This document shows positions 1 to 15,650 of a DNA stretch of 64,000 nucleotides, piece after piece. The notes under the pieces are model-generated. The model saw nothing but the letters and a program-made list of their open reading frames with translations, was not told the origin of the DNA and ran no database searches. The stretch lies in NCBI RefSeq assembly GCF_958295425.1, contig NC_081143.1:23059281-23123280 (forward strand), in the 5' to 3' direction. Position 1 is the stretch's first letter. Each line of letters starts with the position of its first letter. Source of the DNA: Solea solea. Lineage: Eukaryota; Chordata; Actinopteri; Pleuronectiformes; Soleidae. Made by a program: the position numbers and the translations under genes.

Positions 1-5083
<5,083 letters not shown>

Positions 5084-6198
5084 GTGAGACGGGGGCAGCA
5101 TGTGGTGGCGTTTAATTCAAGTGTGGAAACTTGATGGATGGATCGATGGATGGATCGATGGATGGAGGTGTTGTTGTCGTTCCTCTATACACGGGAAGTT
5201 TGCCTCATGGGATCATAAGCTCCATCTGAAACATTTCTTCCCTGCCTTAATTTGAATAAATCGCAGAGATTCATGTCAGTCAAGGTTAAAGTTGGGCAAC
5301 TCAGCAAAGGAATGGAAGAAGGGACACGATCTGTTCTTTATGGTGTATTTTTTTCTGTTTGTGTTACCTACCACAGTGTAAAATTTCAAGGAAAATCATT
5401 TTGAGGGTCTTATTAGCCTTATTAAATGTGTTTCAGTTGATCAATAATTGAATCCGAATGAGTTTTCTAACGACATTTCAGCTGCCGGTCATTAAATGTG
5501 AAATAGAGCACAAATACTACTTACAGTAAATGACGTGCCAAGATACAGTATCTACAGCAAAGGCTGCAAGTATTTAGACCGTTACAGTTTTTTTGTTTCG
5601 TCGTTGTCATTCAAATAGTGAACAGTGAACCTCACCTTTAATCTGAGTAAATGTATGTAATTTAATATCAAGGAAGAGTGTGGGAGACGTCCAAAACCCA
5701 GGGATCAAAGGTGATTGGAAACTTTCCATCCAAATGTTTCTTCTTGTGGAGCCAAAAAGCTGTTCATCACTGAATGATCAATGAGTCACCTGACTTTTAT
5801 TTGATGGAGTGGATTTTAAATTGCTGCAGACCAAGCTCAAGGTGGGAGACAATTGGCATCAGCTGAAGAAGTGAATTTGATGAATTTCCTTTTTTTTTTT
5901 TTGACATTTAGGCTGTAATGCACTTTAAAGGCTTAATCTCCAACTATATCCATCAATGAACAGTAAAATGTCAGTGTCCTGATACTTCTGGCCTTGACTG
6001 TAAAGTGTAAATAGGCTGTGGTGTGTTATTTTAGTCTTCGATGTTCACATCAGTTTCTTTATGAAAACTGTAACAAAGGCCATGATGTTTCTGCTTTGAT
6101 CAGAGGAAAATAAATACTCAACGCCATCAAAGTTACTTTATATAATTAGAAAAAAAGTGATTTTTCGTACAACAGAAGAAATGGTGACCAAAAATAAA
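5084..6198 (+). other. gsg1l: gsg1l 3' untranslated region with poly(A) signals
   Basis: No coding exon is visible between the gsg1l stop and the tmc5 stop. Canonical AATAAA hexamers lie near 5254, 6108 and at 6193-6198; the last is my preferred 3' end because the downstream sequence is T/GT-rich. A GGAT/GATC tetranucleotide tract lies at about 5137-5168. The region also contains a transposon (separate entry). Which hexamer is used cannot be decided from sequence. Confidence 0.55.
5553..6002. mobile_element. Non-autonomous DNA transposon with imperfect terminal inverted repeats
   Basis: The left end starts TACAGCAAAGGCTGCAAGTA at 5553. The reverse complement of the right end, from 6002, starts TACAGTCAAGGCCAGAAGTA, and the similarity extends about 38 bp inward. 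The TA termini and the phrase 'CTTCTGGCCTTGACTGTA' are typical of fish Tc1/mariner-type elements. At about 450 bp, with no transposase frame, it is an internally deleted copy. It probably lies inside the gsg1l 3' UTR. Confidence 0.7.
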
Positions 6199-6324
6199 GT
6201 TTGAGAATACAATCACTGCGTGTTCAACGTAAATCTGATCTTTGTTGTTGCATTAATGACCCACTAGAGGACAGTGTTGTACACTCACTCACTCCTACAG
6301 TCAGTTAACCTCTGCATGTTTTTG

Positions 6325-6410
6325 GACTGAAAGGCCGCAGAAAGGTCCTTATCCAGACCTGGATCTTTTTGCTGCAAGGCAACAGTTCTATCCACTGTGC
6401 CACCCATGTC
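6325..6410. repeat. Degenerate fish interspersed repeat
   Basis: The text 'gctgcaaggcaacagttctatccactgtgccacc' resembles a very common fish repeat tail (gctgcgaggcaacagtgctaaccactgcgccacc). It lies between the convergent gsg1l and tmc5 3' ends. Assignment is from memory only. Confidence 0.45.
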
Positions 6411-6675
6411 CACATGGTGGTGTCTGTACAGTTTTGCATTTTTGTTATTTCTGGTGTGCTGTGATGTCAGTATTATAGTATAATATTAATTATTATAATG
6501 CAATATGTGAGGATACTGATGAATAAACTTTTATTTTATACCAGGTGATAATCTACACTTTATATATGCAATGTTAACAGTTTATGTTTCAGAAATGGCA
6601 CAAGGTCATTATTAATATATCATGGTGCTTAATTACACACCGTCATAGAAATACACTATTAAAATATACAGAATG

Positions 6676-6681
6676 TTTATT
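6676..6681 (-). terminator. tmc5: Probable tmc5 poly(A) signal (AATAAA on the minus strand)
   Basis: TTTATT on the plus strand lies about 160 bp past the tmc5 stop codon. This would give a short 3' UTR. The 3' end would then lie about 450 bp from the preferred gsg1l poly(A) site, so the two convergent transcripts need not overlap. Confidence 0.5.
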
Positions 6682-6840
6682 TTAAACAAAAAAGAAAAAA
6701 AAAGAGGTGACCTGCACGCTCTCATGTACTTGCATTTCTGGAGAAATTATAACTTTGATGAGACTGATTTCAGTCGTCTTTTCTGTCATTGCGTTCTGTC
6801 CCTGTCTCCACGGTGACATGAGTTCAGACCTGCTTGTTGT

Positions 6841-7310
6841 TCAGTAGCCATCGTCAAACTCGTTCTGGGCCTGCTGCCGCGCCAACATGGCCTGAATGAG
6901 TGCGCTGGAGCCCGCGGGGACTGGGTTCTGTGGGTGAGCGGGGACCCACTGAGTCCCGTCCTCGTCCTCAGCTCTCTGTCTGGCTTGCATCACCAGCATG
7001 ACAGCGCTGGACGTGTTGGCAGCGGTTTCATGATAATTGGCCGTACTGTTGTGTTCATCCCACGCCTCAACCTCCGCCCTCTGTCTTGCTTGTGAGGCCT
7101 GTGTGAAGGCACTGGGGGATGAGAAGTCTGTATCCGACATGTGCGTGTTTTCCTCCTGGTCCTGAGCTCTCTGACGGGCCATCATGGCCTGCACTAGGGC
7201 ACTGGAGGTGGAGATATCGGAGGGAACTGGCACGCCGCCATTGCCTCGTCTTCCCTCCTCGTCTTCGAGTTGCTGGCGAGCAAACAGAGCCTGCAGCATG
7301 GCATTTGAGG
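6841..7310 (-). other. tmc5: Five A-x-x-A-R-Q repeats encoded in the terminal tmc5 exon
   Basis: The last 155 or so residues contain five modules of about 22-36 aa. Their cores read NAMLQALFARQQLEDEE, SALVQAMMARQRAQDQEE, SAFTQASQARQRAEVEAW, SAVMLVMQARQRAEDEDG and SALIQAMLARQQAQNEFD. Each looks like a short amphipathic helix (S-A-hydrophobic, A-R-Q, then acidic). Low-complexity linkers rich in S, T, N, P and G separate them. The protein ends DDGY. As I recall it, human TMC5 has no such tail. The array is likely cytosolic, after the final membrane helix, and could be a multivalent binding tail; that role is inferred. Confidence 0.85.
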
Positions 7311-7788
7311 TGGACTGACCACCTGCGGACACGTTACCTGAACGTTGTTTGGTGTGCTGCAAAGGGCAAGAGAAAATATTCAGCCAGGCTGATGGCATAT
7401 TATCTCAAGGTTAAGGGCACTTATGGTTAAGGGCACTTATGTAAGATCAAGACAACGTCTCAACAGACCTTTTTTGGAGTCTTCTGTTTGAGTATTTTAT
7501 TTGACCGAGATTTCTGGAGGTTCTGGAGCTTTTCTAACAAGAAGGCCTTGTCTTTCCCCTCCTGGCAAAGAAAGACAACGAAAAATGAAGTCAAGGAATT
7601 GGTAAAGGGAAAAAGAGAGAGAGAAACTCAATAAATGATTATTTATAATACTCACATTGACAATCTGCTGCTTCAGTAGAACGATGAGCTGCTTGCGGCC
7701 TTGAATCACTTGCCAGAACATGTATATGACGACTCTGAGCAAAACAAACACGACCATCGTCAGTTTACATAACGATGATGCAAAGATG

Positions 7789-7821
<33 letters not shown>

Positions 7822-10800
7822 TCACGTGTTCTCTGTCGGTCTGTCGCTCTGTGTGACTGCTTGGTACAGTACAGAGTTTTCCTAGTTCTATGTTGCATAT
7901 TAAATTTGCATGATTTTGATTCACCGATGCACCAACTACTTCATTTCCTCACAAGCCTGCTCTTAACTTGATCTAAACATAAATGATCTGAACGATCAGT
8001 GTGACCAGCTACTATAAACATACTATAAAACACTCATTCACTGTTCATTTCATTCAGAATTTAAATTACTTAGGCAATTATGACTATTTAAATACCCAAT
8101 AATAAATATATATTTATCAGAATTATTTCTTTCTCTCTCCAACTGTAAGGCAAGGCAGTTTTATTTATAGAGCGGATTAAGTTTAAAAACAACACATTTA
8201 AGAACAACACGCGGACAAAGCTGTAGAAAAATCAATAAAATGTTAAAAATTACAATTCGTTACAAATTGTAAAGAAGTTAAAAAAGATAAAAAAAGTGTT
8301 AAAAGATGCAAAAACGTAACAATTTGTGTATAAATAAGTTAGAAATAGGATTAAGTTAAAGAAAACATATAAATAAAGATGTTAAAAAAGAAAGTCTTGA
8401 AGGTATATAAAAACTAAATGTAAAACAGATCTGCTTTGCTTTGCTTATACACATAAAAATAGGGGAAAACGTGATTTACGCTGCAGTTGCACTTTGTACT
8501 CACAGGACGATGAGTACGAGCATAAAATAGAATAATTCACTCTCAATGACATGTTGGTAAATCCACACGACCCACACAGAACCAGGTATCGCCGCCAGCT
8601 CAGCTATCCACACCTCAACCACAATGAAGGTGTTGCTGAGACCCCGGAAAGGACCACAATGCTTTGAGGGCGTGAGTCTGCAGATCAGGACAAGAGGGAC
8701 AAAACAGGGAATAGTGTGTACTGGTCAGACTGCAGCTCGTATGGATGTATCCTTACAATTTACATCTTTCTGACTCCGAGCTGTAAATGCGAGCTAAAGG
8801 GTTTTGTATTTCTCAAAACAGGCCGCATCCTCATACCTCCAGGCGGTGAGCGCCACCATGGACACGGCTCCCACAAAGAAAGGGAAGAAGAGGAGGGCGA
8901 TGAAAGTTGTCTGCATCTGAGCTGCCCTTCCTGTTCGCCGCGGAGGCTGGCAGTTGTGAGTCAGACTGACCTGAGGAGGGGGGGGAGTGCAGAGAGAACA
9001 TAAACAAAGCATTTTATAAAGCATTATCCCTGAAATAAGTCAGTACTTTTGAAGTTAATTTTAGCCAACTCGTCTTTTCTCATGAGAAAACATGAGAATC
9101 TCAATAGCGTTGCTCCAAAGGTCGTTCATGAAACACCGGATCAGACCTGGGTCAAATTACCAGTCACACTATTGAAGCCATATACATTTTCCAGGGATGA
9201 TTGATGGCGGTCAGGCCTCCTGCAGCACAATGCTGGCAACAGCTTTAATTAACATCAATCCAAAAAAATCCTGCCTGTCTTTTCCACATAATAAAGCACA
9301 CACTGAATATATTGAAAGGATTTAATCAATTATTGACCCAGGTGCACCAACGTAACATGAGCCGTCAAAGGAGAGCAGAGCTGTTGGGGGCCACAGACGG
9401 CTTTGTTTCATGTCATCGAGGCAGTTCACTTTACGTGGGTTTACCTTCTTCAGGTAAAACAAGATGAAGAATTTGAGAATCTGGATGGCAGGCAGCAGGG
9501 GAGAGAAGTAGATCCCAATCCTGTGTAGACCAAATAAAAGCGACAACAACTTTTAATATGAAATTAAGACTTTCACCCACACTGATTGTGGTTTAATGTC
9601 TTGCTCTTACCAGGCTAGAGTCTGTGCGTAGATAAGTTCGAGGACATTTCTGGCTATGTCGAACTCTGGAACCCCAAGACGTGGTAATAATGTAGTCCCA
9701 AGTACTCTGTCAAAGACAAAAGTAGGAATTAATACAGTTGATATATGTAGTCAACAATGAGAATGAAATGTTACTTACTTGCTGAGAAACTCTCCAAAGA
9801 AGGATCCCAACATCAGGAAAAGGAAGTCAAAAATGACCAGACGGTACAAAGACTGCCCCACGATTGACTCCCAACACTGCACGGAAAACACAACGGTGAA
9901 ACATCCACTGCATGTTGGCTATAAAACAAGACATAATAATGTAGTATTACTAAGTGTCAAATGTACCGAATACTTCTCAGGCACCACATTCATCCAGTAG
10001 TAACACAAGACGCCCAGAATGGAACCTCTGAGCAAGACATTTCTGTGCGTGAGGAGAGAGAAGGAGTTGTTAGTGAGTTCAAACCGTGTTGCATTTTGGG
10101 AATTTTCCCTCCTTGCAAAATCAGGACCACGCTGGCCACCGTAGCATACATACAGTTACCAAGCAAAACCTCTTACTGTAAGAAATTAATATGTACACAT
10201 CTTTTGTTTAACTAATACAAAGATGTGTTATAGTCCAGGAAATAGTCGGGACTATGGAACAAAGGTATCAATATTGTCATCTCAGCAAATTAGTATCTTT
10301 ACACAAGTGACCGTTTCTCTATCACTTCAACCCCATATTTCTCAATCCTCTTCATAGAATCAGTCTTGTCATCTAGTCTTTTATCAACTTCACAACTCTG
10401 GATACATGTCATTTAATTGTCATGTCATTGTCTTATACTGTCTTAGTCTGCCTTTGTTTAGCGTGCTATTGGGAGTTTATTGTATCTGTTCATCTGTAAT
10501 GCAGATGGAAATGAGGTTGTGGCTAAATCTTTCCTCTTACTGGGATGAATGTACACTATATGGACAAAAGTAGTCAGACACCTGACCATGACACCAACGG
10601 GGCCTGTAATGACATAGTCCCCTTTTGCAGCTATAACAACTTCCACTCTTCTTGGAAGACTTTCCACAAGACTATAAATTGTTACTGTGGCAGTTTGTGC
10701 CCATTCATTCTGTAGAGGATTTGGTGATGTTGGACGAGAAGATGCACTCGTCCTTTTGGAAATAGAAAATCACTTTCCACTAAACTGTCGTCACAAAGTT

Positions 10801-13800
10801 GGAAGCATAGCATTGTACGACATGTCTCGGTATGCTGAAGCGTAAAGAAGGTCATTCATTGGAGATAAGGGGCCCAAGCCCAAAGCCTGATTAAAACACC
10901 TGAATTCAACCCTAAACAGGAGTGGCCAAAGACTTAAATCTGCCGTCTAACCTGACCACTAGAGCGTAGACTTGTTTCCGCTGGCTGGAGTAGAGCTCAA
11001 ACTTGTTGAAGAGGGAGTAAAAGAGCGGGATGACCAGGTTCATCAGAGACACCACGAAGGGAAGCAGGAGCGTCTCTGCCTCCTGAAGCAGAGTCCAGCT
11101 GGCAGCGTCAGTTGTCCGCTGCAAAGAAGGAAACCGGTGATGGAGGTGACTTCACTAAGTTTATTACCCTGATATGGATTTTAAAGGCCAAACACATGAC
11201 TGTGCCATAAAGTATTACAATATTCAGTTTCTCAGTTTCTCTGCAGATGAGACAACAAACTACACTTTATCTTAACACTAAGATTAATTATTTAATCCAC
11301 GTGTGCCTACCTGCTCTTCATACTGGCAGAGGTAGAAGATGCTGGCCCCACAGCCGACAGCTAAGCCAGTGGAGAGGAGCCAGGAACCCAGATACACTCC
11401 AAACTGCTTGAGTTTTACAGAGAGGGTAGGCCGCTCCCTCTGGGCCTTCTCTGACAGAGACTCCTGGAAGATAACAAGAGGGCAAATGCAGTGATGAAAA
11501 TGAACGAGGCCGTCTGAAATGAGTCTGAGAGCTCATTGTCTACGTATCATCTTTGAAGTGCAGTGACAGTCACCTGGAGTTGGACACGGAGGTTGTTCTT
11601 GCGCTGCCTCACCGCTCTCTCATTGGTTACACTAAAATCCCAGCTGCACAGAAGTTGCCATGCACCACTTGAGGCGGGAGCTGCTAGTACATAATTAGTC
11701 TGAAATGAGCTTGCCATGCTGCATGAGGACAAACAAAGACACATGCATTCAGATACATGCACTCAACCGGGAGCTTTTTCCAGAGGTAAGACATTCAGAC
11801 GATTCGCCTGACCTGTAAAGAAGTGCAACTCCACACAGCACCATGTAGAGTGTGATGGTGAAGAAATAGGCCAGCTGCATGTTATAGTCCACCAGACCCA
11901 CGAGGATTTCATTGCTGTAGCCGCCATAGTACATGACAGTATATCTGAAGTAACCCTGGAAAAATGGAACAAGGAATCTTATAGGTCCAGGGAGGAAAAT
12001 TGTGGAAATTATATGCGTAATTATTTTCATTTGACAGAAATTGAAGATATATTTATATCAGGAGCCGGGTCAGAAAAGATGATGAAAAAGAAAATGTCCA
12101 GTGAGCAGCATTTCTCTGGGTCAGAGTACAATCTTCCACTTTTTACAACCCAGGTAAGGTATGCAGAGGCCCATATACCAGATATAAAGACAGTGGTTTT
12201 GTAAGAGTCTTCACTTACAGCTCCAGTCAGTATCTCCAGTCCCCTGAAGGTCACATTAGGAGGGATGTTGGGTGTGGGGTCATAAACGAGCAGCGGGATG
12301 GTGATAAAGCCAAAGTTAACGAGGAAGGAGAAGATGTTGAACATGAGCAGCCACTTGAGGAACACGAAATAGGAGAGGACACTGGTGCCAAACTTGCCAC
12401 CGATCTCTTTCATGATGCCGTGCCACAGCTGCAGCGTCTGCCTGGCCGACCTCACACTGTAGCCACACCTGCGGAAGAACTGAGAGCACAGTCTGTGACA
12501 CATTTGACAAAGACCCGTGGGTTTTGAATCAGGCGGCTAAATATAAGATAAATCACTCACCAGCGAGACATTTTCAGAGAAATCTGCTAAATGTGCATTC
12601 TTCCGAGATTTCTTGGCAGACTTGAGGACTTGGCTCCTATAAAATTGACAAAAAACCCAAACTAAGACTGTAGTGCGTGACATTTAAATAAACAAATGAC
12701 TGTAACATTCATTGTCAAATGGGTTTACACGACGCTTATAAGCTCGTGTCTCTCGGCAACATTCCTGCACAGCGAGTGATTCGATTTATGTCGAGACAGA
12801 CGGAGGCAACAGTAACACTGAGGTAGTAAAGCGAGACAGCAACAAACAGGTCGGAGTATGACTGAAAACACAGCAGTGTGGCGGAATAAATGCTTCGTGG
12901 TCCCACTCGCCCCTGCGCTGCTCATTCAGGTCTGATAGTATTGCTTGACAGAACCTGTTTTCGAATGAAGTCGCAGTATAAAGCATGTCACCAAATGGGG
13001 GCAGAGTAATAACAATAATAACAACCACACCGACACGATGCTGTAGTCAGCACTGACCGTGCTTTCGTTTTAAATGAATCGATAATTTTTTGTTTAAAAG
13101 CCCTTGAAACAAAAGAACACTGTGTCCATGTGTTAAGATATATAACTCTTCCTCTTGTGATCCATTGCAACATGACTTTTCCAGAGAGTAATGTTTAACT
13201 CTAATGACACCGACAAGGAAGTCCATTATCTTTAACTGGAAGCGTTTCCTCACCTGATGTGTTTCTTTTCTTCAAAGCTCGTTGGAAGAGACCGGATCGC
13301 GTGGATTCGGTCTCGTGTCGACAGGGCAACGAGCTCCTTGACTTGGTTTTGTTCCTCTGTGAGAAACAAGACAACAAGACAACAAGACGACAAGACAAAT
13401 CCTATTAACTTAACATGCAACAACACCCGTCCAGATCACAGATCAAGTGTGACACTGCAGGAATCGACCCGTCACAGCCTCTTACCATTTTCCATCTCAT
13501 TCCTGATGGCATCCTCGGTGAAAGCTAGACGGGCAGGATCAGCATCGGGAAACATGCTCATGCTTCTCATTGTCATCCCCCTCCATCTCATTGTCATGTT
13601 AGCTGGATTGATCAAAAAGACAGGGGGGGAGGGAGGGGGGGGGGGGGAAGTGTGAGTTTGAGTTAAATGGTGGATAAAAACACAAGAACTGAACACTCTT
13701 CCATTTCACCTTCATGAAGATATAGCGCTTTTATTTGTAAACCTCAAATTCTTGTTGTTTCGCCCAATCTGATGCAATGACGAGGCATTTGTTTATATTT

Positions 13801-15650
13801 TGCCAAGACCTTGTAGTGATGACAGAGCTGCTGTGTTAAAAGTCTCTGTGGACTCTGTGGTGGTCAATCCTTGTCTGGAAATGATGCCCCACGCTCCCTG
13901 AAGCACTACTGCGATGACATTATCTTGGAAGCTGGTCGTTCAGTATATTTTTCGGCAGTCAGCTGACCTCGGTTTTTGGCACCTACTGTTGCTGAACGTG
14001 GGCCGGACTAGAGTGCTATTGTGAGTGCTATTAACTAAAACCTGAGATGCTGACGTCACCATCAAACTAAAAGGGGACGACCGCGGCAAAAGTCTGCAAA
14101 TAACAGCTGTGTCATGACATGACTGGGTCTATATCCAAACTAGTGGAGTCATTTCTTTTTACTGATGTTTGCACACAAACATTTGATTGTGTCCTATCAG
14201 CTGAAGATAACATTGAACGCCGCCGTTCTCTTCCCTCTGTGTTATTTTCTTGGTCAGTCCTATTGTTTTCTTTGTCATTTGCTGCAGTGCTGCCTCCACC
14301 AATAATTAACACATTTACTGATTGATTATCACAGTCAACAACAGGTCGGCACAGATGCGTCACATTTGCTGCATTTAAAAATCATTGTGCTGGGAAGTCT
14401 TTTACAACGTTGTGTGTGTACACAGCAAAGCCATGGCAACCGCATGGGAGATTACAGTAATGATAAATAAGCCGCACATTAGACACAGATTAGTTAAACC
14501 TGTTATTAGTTATTACCTGAAATTGAAGACGGAAGTTGACCTATTCGTGATCGATCGTACTGAGAGTCAGGGTTGATTTGAAATGTACTGTGATCTGAAA
14601 ATAAAAGTCAGAGACAGAGAGCATCAACAGAAGTGTCACTTAGCAACACCTGAAGGCACAATGCTGCTTTATTTTAGCCGACAGCAAAGACCAGTGTGTA
14701 AGAACTAGTGACATCTAATGATGAGATGCAGATTGCAACAGGACTCTACGGGGTTGTCCTCATGAAAATGAGTCTACGTACGAAAACAGCGTTTTCTGAA
14801 ATGCAATTTTTTGAAAAGTGAGTGGGACAATCTCAAAAACGCCACCCTTACACCTAGTCACATTTGCTTCTTTTGTTTAGAGATTGTTTGGTCTATACGT
14901 ACGTTTTAAGTATTGTTTTCTTGGGTCATTCTGTCTCAGTTTCTGTGACTGTATTACTTATTCAAATAAAGCTTTATTTAAAAAAAAGTTTGTACACCGT
15001 ATGTGCATGCTCAACGCCTTCCTCTCTGCTTTTGGTGTACATACAGGCCTGGAACGTGTACTACAGCATATCGAGTTGTTTTATTTTTGGTGTGTGGATG
15101 AAGATATTTCCTGACACAATTTCAAAACAACAAAGAAAAAGATTCCTTGTGTTTCCATGTGGATAGAGCATCAGCTTACGCCTCCCATTCCCAGCCAATC
15201 GGGGAACTACGGTGGCCTTCAAATGCCAGAAACTGTAGAAACACCATGAAGCAAGATGGCGGACTCCATAAAACAAGGCCGTTGTCTAAAGTTCATGTAA
15301 AAGACTTTTTTAAGGCTACAATATTAATACACTGGACCTTTAAGAAACAATGAATTTATTTTAGTTATAAATAAAAAAAGAAAAGAGAATTAATATATTC
15401 TGCACTTTCAACAGCTGCTCCCATCTTAGTTGGTCAATTAATACATTTTGTTTCAATTGTTCGTTCATAATTTGTTTCCTCATCTTTACTATATTCACAC
15501 TACATATCTATCTATGTTTTCAGATTGTGCTTTGTTTATTGAAAGGATATGCAAACACTCACTGCGACCATGCTGCCGGGTTGAGATGAGGCCCATGGGG
15601 ATGCTTTCTCTCCCCCTCTGGCTCTCCTCCTGCCAGCCACCCCAGGGCAT
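6841..15650 (-). CDS. tmc5: Transmembrane channel-like protein 5 (TMC5)
   Basis: Exons 5' to 3' on the minus strand: 15777-15563, 13602-13486, 13356-13254, 12636-12561, 12479-12219, 11955-11813, 11718-11574, 11463-11311, 11118-10952, 10042-9967, 9876-9779, 9706-9611, 9520-9445, 8970-8837, 8677-8504, 7734-7656, 7561-7469 and 7356-6841 (TGA). Phases join. From the first in-frame ATG, at 15650, this gives about 864 aa. TMC5-specific matches include STRDRIHAIR, GGKFGTSVLSYFVFLKWLL, the TMC-box CWESIVGQSLYRLVIFDF, EFDIARNVLELIYAQTLAW and NEGKDKAFLLEKLQNLQ. The TMC family are multipass (TMEM16-like fold) membrane proteins; the role of TMC5 itself is poorly known. The start is uncertain: the candidate exon upstream ends at 16946 and supplies no in-frame ATG, and mammalian TMC5 has a much longer N-terminus. 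The next gene, tmc7, is a divergent paralogue. Confidence 0.93.
7789..7820. repeat. (AC)n microsatellite
   Basis: About 15 AC units lie in the tmc5 intron between exons 8677-8504 and 7734-7656. Confidence 0.95.
8145..8225. repeat. Fish interspersed repeat fragment
   Basis: 'ggcaaggcagttttatttatagagcg' resembles the start of a very common fish repeat (aaggcaagtttatttatatagcac). It sits in a tmc5 intron and is followed by an A-rich tract to about 8420. Confidence 0.45.
10554..10935. mobile_element. Internally deleted Tc1-like element in a tmc5 intron
   Basis: The left end CACTATATGGACAAAAGTAG follows TA at 10552-10553. The interior contains blocks characteristic of fish Tc1-like elements ('gcagctataacaacttccactcttc', 'cacaaagttggaagcatagcattg', 'tatgctgaagcg'). 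Near the right side lies 'acacctgaattcaacc', then a decayed terminus 'agtggccaaagactt'. No transposase frame remains. The element's right end reaches within about 15 bp of the splice donor of the exon at 10952-11118. Confidence 0.85.
13623..13646 (+). other. G-run with G-quadruplex potential next to a tmc5 splice acceptor
   Basis: Runs of G broken only by single A residues lie on the plus strand. On the transcribed (minus) strand this is a C-rich pyrimidine tract ending about 20 bp before the acceptor of the exon at 13602-13486. Confidence 0.7.
14686..15345. mobile_element. MITE-like repeat with CCAGTGT/ACACTGG termini, full-length copy
   Basis: The left end is AAAGACCAGTGTGTAAGAAC followed by 'agtgacatctaatg'. 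The right end is TACACTGGACCTTTAAG, the inverse of the left. The interior includes 'ctacggtggccttcaaatgccagaaactgtagaaacaccatgaagcaagatggcggactcc', known from a very abundant teleost repeat (recalled, not searched). Partial copies occur at about 17575-17676 and 51424-51525. It lies in the intron between the first two tmc5 exons listed. Confidence 0.75.

Noticed and set aside
11749..12204. Several open frames on both strands over tmc5
   Set aside because: Readthrough of true tmc5 exons into introns, or opposite-strand shadows.
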